A DNA stretch of 64,000 bases from Asterias rubens (taxonomy: Eukaryota > Echinodermata > Asteroidea > Forcipulatida > Asteriidae): contig NC_047075.1 in assembly GCF_902459465.1 (NCBI RefSeq), positions 14,377,119 through 14,441,118 of the forward strand, written 5' to 3'. The notes below the pieces were generated by a model that saw only the letters and a list, made by a program, of their open reading frames with translations, had not been told where the DNA came from and did not search any database. The translations under genes and the position numbers were made by a program. Numbering within the stretch: position 1 is the first letter of the stretch; the number at the start of each line of letters is the position of its first letter. Shown here piece by piece: positions 25,730 to 37,845 of this stretch.

Positions 25730-27734
25730 AATAAAGGATGATCTTAAATATATAGATATTATAGCTGGAGTCCAAAGGAAACAGAAGGAAAAAAATATAA
25801 CGAGTCTATAACCTCAAGTTTAATATTAATAATACTAGAATTAGACCGATAACACTAAACATTGTTTACATGTGAGTCTATGACCTGCTGAGGGTATAGA
25901 AAAACATAGCTACACAGTAAACACATGAGAAGACTCAGACCGATGGACCATAATCGGCTGTATTTTCAATAAACTCAAAACAAAGCCCTTTTAATAAAGT
26001 TGAATGTTGTGACATTGATTTAAATCACATTTTCAGCCTGATACATGTACACCAATTAGTCTACTACAAAGGAGGTTTCTTTTTAGGGTATGCAGACCTA
26101 CCAAGTCTCACCCATTAGACGTGCGACTCCGGGGCAGACCAGGGTAAAAAGAAAATAATGCACAATCTTCAGATTGCACACAGTTTTTCAAAATTATAAA
26201 CTTGAGCTGGCATGCAAACAGAGCGCAAATTTGCTCTATCAGAAGATTCAGCCGACAATACAGCAGAGCGCAAAATGTGAATTGCGCACAAGTTTGTCCC
26301 GATTTCTTAGCAATTTCGTTGAATGCGCTCTACAAGCAGAGAAGTGATGAGTGGAGGATTTTGAACAACATTTTAGCCAGACATTTATCTTTTTGGGGGA
26401 AATAATATGACACAATCGTACCTCCACGTTAACCAGCAACATCTCCTTTGCACCTCATGTGAGTTTTAAATAAACTAAAAAGGTTTTTGAAAAAACATTT
26501 TTCTCCACTAATAATTTTATGCAAAATAAAAAAATATTGTATATAATAAATGTATTTGTCCTGGGCGGTGATTCTGTAAAAACTTTGTGGTGGGAGGGGT
26601 GTTGAAAAATGTCATGCATCTAGTTGGCCTCTGCATCTGGCATACCTGGGGTATGGTCAGACTTTATGAACAGAGGTTTGAGCAAGAACCTGGGCCATGG
26701 TTCTTGAGTTGTGTGCGGCTGAAGTTGGGTTGTGACAAGAGACCGTGAAGTTGTCCGATTCTAGCTAGCTGGAATATTTTAGAGTAAAATTAAATGAATT
26801 TGCAGCCTCTTCATGACATTTTTTTCTTTGCAGCAAAATCATCACAATGATGAGGGCAAAGTAAAACCACACTTTTATGCACTAAACACATGACATGACA
26901 GTAAACATTCGACTTAAATTACATGTATTAATTTCTGATCGTTTTGTGTGTACCACCTTATTAGTGCCTGTGTGCGTTTGTGTGTACGGACGTGTACTAC
27001 ATGTACTTCTGTACGCAAATGCCATGTGCAAAACATTGGGCCTGTTTTTGTTTAGTCGGCCAATTCCGTCGTACCACCATGACACGGGCCTGTATTGTAC
27101 ATACATGTACATACACATGTTATGTTAAAACTTATTATTATGGTGTAAATCGTTCGCCTCATGGTAATACTATGGATATAGCTTCATGGTACATGTACAT
27201 GTACATGTAATACTGACTTGGGGACTAGTTGGAGGACACGTTTTCAACAAATAACTTCGGTAGAATAAAGCTGCAAAACATAGGAAAACACTATGTAGCT
27301 GAGCAGCAGTACGTGTTTAATTGTGCCCCAACAACTAGTGACATTAAATTGTCGGTGTTGAAAGTAAAGAAATATGCGACAGACATGTGGATCTTTGTGC
27401 AAAAATAAAGGTCTCGTGTGTATTACGACGCGTGCAACAATATTTTTGCCCCTTGTGTTTGTTTGTTTATAGAGACAAGAATGATAATAATTTAATGTTG
27501 AAATTCCGCTGGATGTTTTATTCATTATAGGTGTCACTGAAAATGGGAATTGTGTCTTGACTTTTGGCAAAGGGATTTATGTCTGGACTTGGCTCAATTC
27601 CAATGATAATGTTGTGTTGTATCTGTTTTTATTTACATTACATAACCTAGTTATTCCCACGCGATAAGACACTATTGAGCTTAATAACAAAAATGCGCGA
27701 TAAATTAATTATTCCACATGAAGAGGGAAAAGGG
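25730..27734. other. intergenic stretch, no gene recognised
   Basis: This is AT-rich sequence with a GTACATGTACATGTACATGT microsatellite around 27190. Short open frames on both strands have no recognisable domain. Confidence 0.55.
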
Positions 27735-27742
27735 TATAAAAG
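27735..27742 (+). promoter_or_regulatory. TATA box of the Tc1/histone-type unit
   Basis: TATAAAAG lies 78 bases before the transposase ATG at 27813 and sits in a short GC-richer context. A start site about 30 bases downstream would leave a leader of about 45-50 bases. That is the arrangement usual for replication-dependent histone genes, and it matches the histone-type 3' signal at 28931. Confidence 0.5.
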
Positions 27743-27812
27743 AGCAAGGGCGCGGCGGGGATTTTCATCTTAACTCACCGGGACCGTGGCTCAACATCCA
27801 TCCGATCCAAGC

Positions 27813-28831
27813 ATGACACGCTACAGCACGTACGTCCGTCACCGCATCATCACCATGAATTCTCATGGCATGCGTCGGGGCCTCATACGTTCAACTCTTC
27901 TGACGGAAGACGGTGTAACAGTTTCTTTGAGTGGTCTTTCCAATTTTTTGAGGAAGGTTTGAGATGATTCATGTTTGGTACACAAGCCTAGAGCCGGACG
28001 CAGCAGCAAAATTACACTGCAAGTAAAAAAATCGTCGTTGCGCGTTAGAGCAAAATGGCGAGCTTAATGCAACCGACTTGCAGAATCGCATCACTCGTGC
28101 AACGGGTAATGTTATTCCGCTGTCAACAATCAGGCGCGCTAGGAAGAAACTTCGATGGGTTCAGGAAGGAGCTCGGTACTGCCAGCTTATTAAAATTGCT
28201 AACAGGCCCAAGCGATTAGAGTTCGCACAGCGGTGTCTGGCAACTGCCGACACATTCGATGATGTCGTCTGGACAGATGAAAGTTCAATCCAAATTGAGC
28301 GGCACGCTGAAAAGGCATTCCAGAAAGTGGGTACGCCACCTGTCCTCAAGGGAAAACCCAAGCATCCATTAAAAGTCCATGTATGGGCTGGGATTTCCCT
28401 TCGAGGTACAACTGGCATAAGCACTTCCGATGGAATAATGCGCGCAGATTATTATGCAAACACAATTTTGCGCAATTGGGTTAAACCTTTTTTGTCCAGA
28501 CGTTTTGGCGCAGCGCATCGCTTTCAGCAGGACAACGATCCTAAACACACAAGCCTACTTGCCCGAGCGGTTATGAACGAGCTCAACATAAAGTGGTGGA
28601 CCACGCCCCCCGAATCTCCAGACATGAATCCCATCGAAAACCTTTGTGGCGGAATTGAAAGGCTACTTGAGGAAACATGTGAAGCCGTCTACGAAGGATG
28701 AGCTTGTTCGAGGCACCCAGGACTACTGGTCTCAGAGACTGACACAGCAGAAATGCCAAAAATACATCAGGCACCTGCGAAAGGTATTCCCAGCAGTCGT
28801 GGAGAGAGAAGGGCGTGCGTCTGGCTACTAG
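27813..28831 (+). pseudogene. Tc1/mariner-family transposase (DD34E), frameshifted
   Basis: Tc1 transposases cut and paste at TA sites. The ATG at 27813 opens MTRYSTYVRHRIITMNSHG, a helix-turn-helix N-terminus, which stops at 27962. A KPRAGRSSKITLQVKK linker in another frame follows near 27990. The catalytic part, from 28078, shows VWTDESS, then RFQQDNDPKHTS, then PPESPDMNPIENL. There are 34 residues between the second D and the E, which is the Tc1 pattern. One extra base at about 28645 (TTTGTGG for the expected TTTGG) shifts the frame. The tail ELKGYLRKHVKPSTKDELV...GRASGY continues to the stop at 28831. There are at least three frame breaks, so it is inactive. No Tc1 terminal repeats were found. 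The flanking TATA box and histone 3' signal are unusual. Confidence 0.85.
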
Positions 28832-28930
28832 TAGTACAAGCAACAGTTATGTGATGCACGCATCGCATATCGGTCACACACATCATGCTCAGAGATCACG
28901 GGGAGAGTCACACGTGACCATAAAACCAAC

Positions 28931-28966
28931 GGCTCTTTTCAGAGCCACACTTTTCGAAAAAGAGAG
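28931..28966 (+). promoter_or_regulatory. histone-type mRNA 3' stem-loop with downstream element
   Basis: GGCTCTTTTCAGAGCC (28931-28946) is the exact 16-base stem-loop that ends replication-dependent histone mRNAs. It is preceded by AACCAAC and followed by ACA, where cleavage would fall. A purine-rich CGAAAAAGAGAG at 28955-28966 matches the U7 snRNA-binding downstream element in position and composition. No histone coding sequence is present. The nearest upstream coding sequence is the Tc1 transposase, whose stop lies 99 bases before the loop. Confidence 0.85.
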
Positions 28967-28969
28967 CTA

Positions 28970-31900
28970 GCCTATTGAAGTCTACCTTTTATTTTAAGAC
29001 GTTTCATAAAATTGTATCTATATTATTAGGGCTGTCAATACGGGTCACGTGACACGCGTAAAAACGGCGAACTTTTTCACGTCCAGTGTCAATGTTTTAT
29101 CTTCCAAAAGTTATTTTAACAAAATGGAGGAGAATAAAAAAAATTAAACAACATGAATGTATTAAGACCACTTTGATGTAGTACTTGATTGAAGTTGCCA
29201 CTTACTATAATTTTAGTTTTCTAGAATAGGGCAATTTAAATCCGTACTTTGCGCTGAAAACATCGCTTTCTCTGCGTCCCGTCGATTTATTAATTTTTTG
29301 TTTCCGAGCGTGATGAAGTTTTCGTTGTGGTTGTAGTCTCACGAAATATGTCCCAATATTGTCATACTTCCCCTTAAAATCAAGCTTAAATGTTTATCTT
29401 TTCATCTATAACCCGGGTCAGGGCGATAAACATGATCTTGAATTAATAAAACACCGAACAAATGTAGTGTTTGATTAAACGCAATGAGAGCCTGTCAGCC
29501 CGCGATACAGTTGCATACCGTTGGAAAGCCCCATTCATGATATAACGAATGACAGCAGTGTCAAAGTTCAAGAACGAGGCAGTTTCCGATGAAAGCGCAA
29601 TCTACACGAGGGGTTGCTCAAGTGGATGCACCTATTTGGTACAGAGGTTGTGTATACAGCTAGTTGTCTGGTTTCCACCTCTTGTAAAGAGTAACGCATG
29701 CAGCACACGGCAAAGCTGTTTACGGGGTGACGTCATTGGGCCGAAACCAGACTATTGTATGCTGCGCAGTGGTTTTGCAAAATGGAGACTACAGCGCCGC
29801 GTCCCCCGTGAGAGTGTGCATTGTTGACGTTTCCAAGGTTAAGATCGGACGTGTGGAAAGTGTCGCAAGTATTGTTTACCAAAATTGAAGAATAACAGCG
29901 GGAATTTTAAATTGTTTCTAGAGAAATTTTGGTTGTTTATAGAGTGTATTCGTATTATCTTCGAAAAACAAACTTTTGAGTTGATTTTTATACTCTTTCA
30001 GTGTCATTAGTGTTCAGTTTTCAGAATTCAGTTCTCATTTTTCAATTTTACTAAACTTTAACTGAAACGTCCAGTAGACTCAGTGCACAACCTAGCTTCT
30101 GTATAGAAGAACAATTATCAGTCTGTAAGTTAGAACAAATTAAACAGCAGTTCAGTTTTTCTTTGATTTTTAATTAACATTTACTTTTATTAATAAAGAA
30201 CTTTAAGTTTAACACATATTTTCTACAACAACTGCCCTTATTTTGATGAAAATTCTTTAAACAACAATTACACCTAATTTGCATATTTAAAAAAAATAAC
30301 AAATTTAATAAGTTAACAAATTAGTTGGTGGATATTGTTTTTGCATACATATCCTAAAGGTATCTTGCTTTCCTATTCCTGGTTCAAAAATGAAGGTGGT
30401 GACATATTTACTTTTTGAGATATTCCTTTTTGAAAACGCGAGTTTATTATAGAACGGGATTCAAATTACCGCCAATTATGCATAATTTGCATATTTAAGA
30501 AACAAAACAATAAATAAGATAATGTTTTTTTTGTTTTTTTGTTAAATTATCTGAAATGAATCTCACTTTCGTATTCCTGCTCCAAAAATGAAGGTAGTCA
30601 GACATTTACTTTTTGAGATATTCCCTTTTGAAAACACAAGTTTATTCATTGTTTATTTATAAAACCGGGATCAAATTACCCGCAATTAGGCATAATTTGC
30701 ATATTTAAAAAACAAACAATAAATAAGATAATGGATTGTTATTGTTCTTCTTTATTTACTTTTGAGGCACCTGACTTTTCTATTAGTGCTCTAAAAATGA
30801 ACATTGTCAGACATTTACTTTTTGAGATATGTTCCTTGGAAAACATGGGTTTGTTCAACGCTTGTTTGTTTGTTTATTAAAGCCGTGACAGTCAATATTC
30901 ACACCATTCACTAATCCCTCGGGATTTTAGGTCTTCATTTGAAATTTGTTAATTTAAATTCCTTGCAATCAAATTGTTTTATTTTTTCTATTCTCATAAA
31001 ACTTTTTGCAAGGAAGTAATATATTTAGGTTTTGTGTGACTTGAAACCTTAATTTGTTAATTAGGACCCTGTTAACATTGTTATTTGTTAGTTTATTGTT
31101 TACGTTAGTAACGACCTTGTTGAACTTGACCTATAAATTAATCATAACTTTGGAATCCCTTGACCGATTTTCTTCAAACTACCACCTAACAACTCCTATC
31201 ACTGTGTTCTTTCATTCTAGCCACATTGCAAAGCAAAAAAACAAACATTAAAATTTCACCTGACATCCCTAATATTATTGTTTATTTAGTAGTAGGGCAT
31301 AGTTAGGCCGGGTTAAACAAAAAACTTGTTTAGCGTCCGGGGTTGTGAAAAGGGGGAACTTAGGAAGGGCTTTTTATTTTCAAGTGGCCACCACTCTTGA
31401 ACAAAAATTAAGTATCCTGTTTGTCTACTGTTCAAACACACAATACATGGATGCAACATGTTGAACAAGACATTGGGAAAACAAAATGAAGGAAAATGCC
31501 CCCCCCCTCCCATTATTTTTAAATGGCTGCTCGGCGTTTTTTTATTTTTTTTTAAGAAGACTGGGCTATTTTTCAAAATTTATACTCGTATTTTTGCTGA
31601 GACCGTCCAAGTGTGTAATTGTTTTCGTTAAAAATAATTATTAAAAGACAACAATCATGAACAGAATATAATGGTGTCTCTGATCTACTGCATGAATGCA
31701 CGCCCCGCCCACTCCGGCGATGCACTAAGCTTCGCCGGTAATGTTTTACAATTTCTTTGTAGTAAACATATTATGTCACGTGTACAATTTGATGCATATA
31801 GTAAGTATTACAAACACAATATTATACATTCATTCATGCAACAGTCGTAGGTAGCGCACGGTACTGCTGGCCGGCTGAGACCAGGAAATAACAATTTCGT

Positions 31901-32289
31901 TGTAATTGCTAGTAGTTAATATAAACACGAAAAATAGGCTAACCCAGACATTGCTACATTACTATAGAGACCGGTCAGTGATAGGCCTACTCCTAATTTC
32001 ATCACTCGGAAATCTAAGGCTAGAAAGAAATAGACCAAATAACGAATATAAAGGACTTACCTTTCCATATACCAAGATATCCAAAGCAGATCAAAAACCA
32101 TAAATGTGAAGTTTTGAATGCGAAGAGAGTAGAGGTCATCATCTTGCTCTAAACCGATTTGTTGCTATAAAAGTCGCCATAATTATTGTAGGGCAAACCG
32201 TACATCAATGAAGCACGCAGCATTCCCGGTTTGATCATAGTTTTAGTGGCCATTACTCAATGTTTTACGTAACTGTAAATCATAATGGT
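28970..32289. other. intergenic stretch, no gene recognised
   Basis: This is mostly AT-rich. The frame at 29549-29827 has no recognisable domain. The triplicated repeat at 30230-30870 is annotated separately. Confidence 0.5.
30230..30870. repeat. three tandem units of about 200 bp
   Basis: Each unit contains AAAAATGAAGGTGGT-like sequence, CATTTACTTTTTGAGATAT and a TTGCATATTTAA...AAATAAGATAATG stretch. The copies start near 30240, 30470 and 30670 and are diverged by scattered changes. There is no coding potential. Confidence 0.75.
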
Positions 32290-33640
32290 TTTAGTTCCAT
32301 GCCTCAGTTATTTCTTTCTTTGGAGGGGGGGGGGGGGGGGGGGCTCAGTTTAGTATTAAAAGTCCCCGATATATTTTCCTCAAGTGATTGACACTTTTTT
32401 GGATGTTTAACGACGTTCAAACCTGGGGGCGGGGGGGGGGTAAATATATGATTACAGGCTTCTTGAGTTAATTTCATACCCAGTATTTTCCGTTTTATTA
32501 TTGGAAACTGGTCTTGTCTGGGTGAATTCCTCAATGCAGGGTCCATGCCAGCAAAACTCTGCGCTTGCATCACTCCGCCTTTAGGCAAGCGCCGCATTTC
32601 TGTTAACTCTACAGATTTCGGGTAAGGCTCATAATATAATGTAGGCAAATAATACCTAGTAAAAAATAGTAACGTGGTGGACGCAAGCACACAAGCAAAA
32701 ACATCGTTGCTACTAAAAAAACAATCCGTGAAATTACGCTATAAAGATGCTAGGCCAAGCACCCCTCAAGCGCAGTTTTTGTTTTGCTGGGCCGGGTCAT
32801 GTATCATCGTTGCGTTTATTAGCTGGTCCGACGTAGTCAAAGGTCTGATTTAACCTATTCATATTTATCATGAATGGCACAGAATACATTACACATCCAA
32901 AGTTGCTTACATACAATAAATGATACGTTTTCTTTAGAAACTGTTGGCAATCGGACTTTCTATAAATTATTAATTGGGGCCTTTTATAGGAAACTAATCT
33001 TGGTCTGGTTTCCCTGAAGTAGATCCACATAAACACTTTTACCCCTGAAACATTTAATTGTCTATTAATGTCTCCCGAAGCTAGATTATCCTGAAGTGAT
33101 TGACACTTTAAACCGCATTCAAAGGGGGGGGGGGGGGGGGGGTAACGAGGTTCATCAACAGAGAAACCCAACTTCCTCAGTGATGCCGCTGGAGTTCGGA
33201 ATTTCTTTATTGTTAAAGCCTTCAAATAAATCTGCCGATTCCGTCAAGACACAGACGTAGTTTGTTGATGCTGTGGATCGGACTTATATCATTTTGGGGC
33301 CTACACCGCTTTCTCTATGAAATAATTGCCGTGGCAAGGTCAATAAGCTTTGTAAAGGTTCTTACGCCGCCTAGCAACAGTGTTGCCATGGTCAGAGGAA
33401 GGTGCCTACAAGAGCACGGCCACTCTGCAAGAGTCTCTAACCGACTGTTTTTTTTCAATGCATTACTATTTTGTTCAAATGTGCGGCTCGAAAACAATTT
33501 GGCAGCTGACGGTTTTTACCCTGACTAGACTGGAAATTCATGAAGATACACAAGCAACCCCTCACATACGGAAATTAAATGCATGCAATTAAACTCACAT
33601 GTGCCAATAACTCCCCGACAACACATTTCACGCGCCAAGA
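32290..33640. repeat. dispersed repeat with poly-G tracts, copy 2
   Basis: Parts of this stretch match 12200-12470 (GGGCCGGGTCATGTATC, ATCATGAATGG) and 13330-13700 (GGGGCCTACACCGCTTTCTC, TGCATTACTATTTTGT) in the same order and orientation. It is therefore a second copy of a mobile or duplicated unit longer than 1 kb. It carries two runs of 19 G (32325-32343 and 33124-33142). No transposase frame is visible. Confidence 0.65.
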
Positions 33641-35906
33641 TGAATACAAATTAAGGTGTTACAGTGTAATACATTGCACATGAAGTAATACCTTGAACAT
33701 GAAGGTACAATGTATTACTCGGAATCAATTTGTTTTCCAAATGTGCGCATGCGCGATTCTTGTACCGCCGGCGTATTGTTATCTCCTAAGATAGTAGACT
33801 TGTGGACAAGTCGTTAAATCGGCCCCACGCGCTGAGATAGTGCTCCCCCCGACAACACTGCTCTCGCGCGAACTCACTGCTCTCGCGCAAACTGATGGCT
33901 CCCCGATTTCGACTCCTCATTAACGACTTGTACAAGCTGACAGCGGTATGTATTCATGTATTCAAGTATGAACGCGGTATACCTTCACTGTTGCCGCGGA
34001 GACAATCGTGCAGACGAGTTCATTTTTATAAGAGGGTAGTAATAGTTTCTAATATTGTAAAGCTTGAACCGGAGGGCATCTGTGAATCTTTTTTATTTTG
34101 ATTTAACTGCTTTATTAGTTGAAAAGGGCCTAACTTTAAAAAGTCATCTTCAAATGCATTACTATTTATCTGTTTAATATCCGTGAGCTGCCTCATGCAA
34201 ATTGTAATGTATCACTGTGGCACTACTTATTTACAGCGTATTGATATATTGCACAGTGCACAGTCTTGTGTGTATACAGGTTAAAGGTCATATGAATCAA
34301 CCATACTTTTCAATATGGCAGCTATGTGCTTTGGCTACTCTGACACTTAGTATTTCCCCCCACGTAAATACACCACAACTGGCGACGAGGATGGCCCTTA
34401 TTATCCTGCTATGTTAAAGATCTAAGTACTGTGATCTTAAGAGTACAAATTTAATGTACAAATTCGCCAGGGTAGCTGCATAAAATGTGGAGATTTGGAG
34501 TGAATCTTGACAAGGTTTCATATAGCAGCTGTACTTTTAATTTTTTTAAGCAACTGTAAGTGTAACCACGAAAAATACTTCTCACTTCCAAGCAATAATA
34601 ACAATTGATATAAGGCTCAAATAGGGTAAAGACACCGTGAAATGCAAAAAAGGAACAGTGACTCAAATTGTAGTTTGCCTCAAACAAAAAACAAGAAACA
34701 AATTTATTGATAAATCGATCAACAAATGCAAACCTGTGGTTGAAATAAATAAATTAAATTGAGCAATAAACAATTAAAATACCTTCAGACTAATGGATAT
34801 TGATGGTAGAAACTGCAAATCTAGGAAAATGTGGAGTGTTTCCCTTGCACCTCCAGGTTGCTATATTAACATAGTGAGTAGTTGACCACGGATTTTGCAA
34901 AACCTGTTTATTACAAAACACTTTAAACAATTTACAAACTAGGCGAGTGCTAGAAGGGTTACAGCTCGATGGTCCGAAGGTTCAATAGTCTGAAGGTTCG
35001 ATAGTCCAAATTGACAATAAGGTCCGATAGTCCGAATTGACAATAAGGTTTGATCGTTGATTCGGACTATCGGACCTTATTTTGACCAGTGAACCTTCGG
35101 ATCAATGAACCTTCGGACTATCGTATCAAATGTATGGGTTAATGAAACCTACTTCATTTTGGGACTAATGAACCCCCTGTTATGGGAAATTTGTGCGTTC
35201 GGACAATCGAACCTTCAGACTAATGGACCTTCGGGTGGACACCGGTAGAAGACCGTAAAGAAATGTAAACAGTGGTGGATAGGGGAAAACTAACTTGAAT
35301 GAACATTTTTAATGGGTTTTCTACCTATGTTGCACAACCGCCTAGCCTTAATACATTATCAAACCCTCTCAGTCTGTGCTTTGGATATTTAAGTATTTGG
35401 ATTGGAAAGAATAAATTTTAACTAAAATGAGCAAAATAATTTTTGGTAATTGCACAGTATAAATGTCATCCTTACATTTGGAACCATTCAGAATGCACGC
35501 ACCATCCACATCAGTCAAGAACTTTGGTGCATATTTTGATTGAATTGTCTATGACTGATCAAATAGACCTGCTTTCGATTTCACCAAACTCTTTCCAACT
35601 TGTGTTAATCTTACGACTTGAGTTGAGTCCCAGCCTTGCACCGTAACATGAAAACCCTAAGATTAACGTTTCATGAAATCGGCTCCAGCTTTGCAAGTGT
35701 GTTCGATTTCATGTGTCACAGATTAGGAAGTATGAATCTGACGATGCATAACATCATGTGATTCACAGCCATGTTCTTTCTCGGTTAGATTGTTGTATTG
35801 GGCTGCTTACAGAAATCCCACATGTATATTTTAAAAGAGACTTCACAGTTTGCAGAACTGGGCTGCTCGTGTTATATTTAGGTTAAATCGCCGTCGTGAT
35901 GCAATA
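33641..35906. other. intergenic stretch up to the assembly gap
   Basis: No gene is recognised. The repeat of GTCCGAAGGTTC motifs at 34969-35242 is annotated separately. Confidence 0.55.
34969..35242. repeat. short-motif repeat in both orientations (GGTCCGAAGGTTC)
   Basis: The 12-13-base motif GTCCGAAGGTTC and its reverse complement GAACCTTCGGAC recur about ten times, first in one orientation and then in the other. Between them is a central inverted repeat, AAGGTCCGATAGTCCGAA facing TTCGGACTATCGGACCTT (about 35020-35080). It has no coding potential and resembles a self-complementary satellite-like element. Confidence 0.75.
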
Positions 35907-36006
35907 NNNNNNNNNNNNNNNNNNNNNNNNNNNNNNNNNNNNNNNNNNNNNNNNNNNNNNNNNNNNNNNNNNNNNNNNNNNNNNNNNNNNNNNNNNNNNN
36001 NNNNNN
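35907..36006. other. assembly gap, 100 N
   Basis: Exactly 100 unknown bases, the usual placeholder for a gap of unknown size. Sequence relations across it, including the 208-bp duplication that follows, may be assembly artefacts. Confidence 0.99.
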
Positions 36007-36270
36007 AAGATTCTTATAAGATCTTATAAGTTGTAATCGTACGGAATGCCCGTGTTCATTATTGATAAAATAAAATGGCAATATAATGTAAACACATAAC
36101 TTTCTTTAAGTTTAATTAAATAGTGGAGAATATCCGAATTAGCTGATACGGCCGTCAATTCGGAGTACGGCCTCTCATTATCTGTCTAGCTTGAGCCTTA
36201 TTAACCACATCCCTTTTCTGACCTGCTCCCGCAACTTTCTGCTAAGTAGTGAATTTACGCTTATTGGTGA

Positions 36271-36977
36271 TTACGGAGCTAAACTTTCACTTGTCTCGAG
36301 TTTAGGGTTCATATTTGAAGGAAATTAAACAAGTTTTTATTTTTGTTGAAGTTTTCTATGAATAAATACTGACAATTGTGTCAACATTGACATGAAATTT
36401 ACGTTTTCTGTGTTCAGCAATACGGAAACTAAAGATTGCCGTCGATTGCTGCCTAAAGTCTACTCATTTCTAATAGAGCCAATACTCGTTTTGCGGCCAG
36501 CTCTCCATATCCCCCTCGACCCGCCCCACAGTGGGCCAGGCCGAAACCAAAGTGCGCCAAAAAGGGTGAAACGTAACCCTGCTAGTTTTTTTTCAACACT
36601 TTTGAGGTTGCTTATACCCCATGGGTCCATTTTATGGGGAAGTTAAGCAAAAAAATATATATTGACTTGTCATGACCTCTTAAAGGTATGCAAATCCACA
36701 GAAATTGGCCATAAAATGAAAAAAGTTGCAGAAATCTTCATAAAGCAAAATTAGACACCTTGCATTGAGTTACGGAGCTAAACTTTCACTTGTCTCGGTT
36801 TAGGGTTCATATTTGAAGGAAATTAAATAAGTTTTTATTTTTGTTGAAGTTTTCTATGAATAAATACTGACAATTGTGTCAACATTGACATGAAATTTAC
36901 GTTTTCTGTGTTCAGCAATACGGAAACTAAAGATTGCCGTCGATTGCTGCCTAAAGTCTACTCATTTCTAATAGAGC
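36271..36977. repeat. 208-bp direct duplication, copies at 36271-36478 and 36769-36977
   Basis: Both copies run from TACGGAGCTAAACTTTCACT to CATTTCTAATAGAGC and are almost identical, differing by a two-base change in TCTCGAG/TCTCG and few others. The repeat unit is about 497 bp. One copy lies outside and one inside the CACAGTG-ended element. Either a recent tandem duplication or haplotype mis-joining beside the assembly gap would explain this. Confidence 0.85.
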
Positions 36978-37594
36978 AACTTGTTTGCAATTTTGGTACC
37001 AAATTTAGCTGCGACAACCTGCGATACATGATTTAGAGCAGTTTTTCTTAAGCGATCACTACGTTTTTCGCCCCTTTTCTGATTATTACATATGGCGCGC
37101 TCCACTGAGAAACATGACACCCGAGCAAGGCTGCGCTCGCCGGAAAGGTGTAATATGATACCCCTGTTTATGTCTGATTGCACAGTTGAAATTTCAATGT
37201 ACTTGGTGTCTCATATGTTGTGATGAGGGATACTGCCGCTTGTTGTCTTTAAATGTATCTGTCAGCTGTACCACAGTGCACAATGGCGTCTTTACCAAGA
37301 TAGCGATTATTTGAAGTCGTTAGTTCTGTTGATGATGCATCAAACATTGAAAACTCTTGTCGTGGTTGCTTAGAATTATTCACAGATGCAAGCAATTAGT
37401 CACAATTTTACCGCGATAAACAGTCCATTACATCAGGACCAATCAAAAATCGGTATTTTGCTGATGTCATACTCCGATCTAATTATCACCATTGGATTCT
37501 ACGGGTCGGAAAAGCTAAGTAGGTGAACCTTCCTGCACAAAACTTAATGATTTATATTTTTGGCGCACTTTCATCCCAATTCTAGCCCACTGTG
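36527..37594. mobile_element. non-autonomous Transib/RAG-type element (CACAGTG ends, 5-bp TSD)
   Basis: The left end reads CACAGTGGGCCAG. The right end, read inward, is CACAGTGGGCTAG. After 9-10 unlike bases both ends share AAAGTGCGCCAAAAA, giving a two-part terminal repeat: a CACAGTG heptamer, a variable stretch and an A-rich block. The flanks on both sides are CGCCC (36522-36526 and 37595-37599), an exact 5-bp GC-rich duplication. CACWRTG-type ends with a 5-bp GC-rich duplication are known for Transib and for RAG transposition. The 1,068-bp interior codes for nothing recognisable, so a transposase would have to act in trans. The interior includes one copy of a 208-bp duplicated segment, so its length may be inflated. 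Confidence 0.7.
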
Positions 37595-37845
37595 CGCCCG
37601 CGTCGCCATAGTTAGTTGTACATGATAGGGTACACGAACATTGTTAAGTAATGTACACTTTTTGTACATACGCCCCATTGACTCTGCACACTGTAACTAC
37701 TAGTAGAACACTAGTATACTACTAATGTACTATAGTAGTACCATGCCACCATGCCATCGATGAATCGCGTGTTTTGAGAAATGGGTAAAACTACTTTTGA
37801 TTTCATCATCAATAATTTTGTATTTTAAGTTGTTTGGTTGTGCAG

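Noticed and set aside
28931..28946. A histone gene next to the stem-loop
   Set aside because: No H1, H2A, H2B, H3 or H4 coding sequence is visible on either strand within several kilobases. Only the 3' signal can be supported.
34246..37280. Other CACAGTG occurrences (for example near 34246 and 37273) as RAG/Transib ends
   Set aside because: No matching inverted end with a 5-bp duplication could be paired with them.
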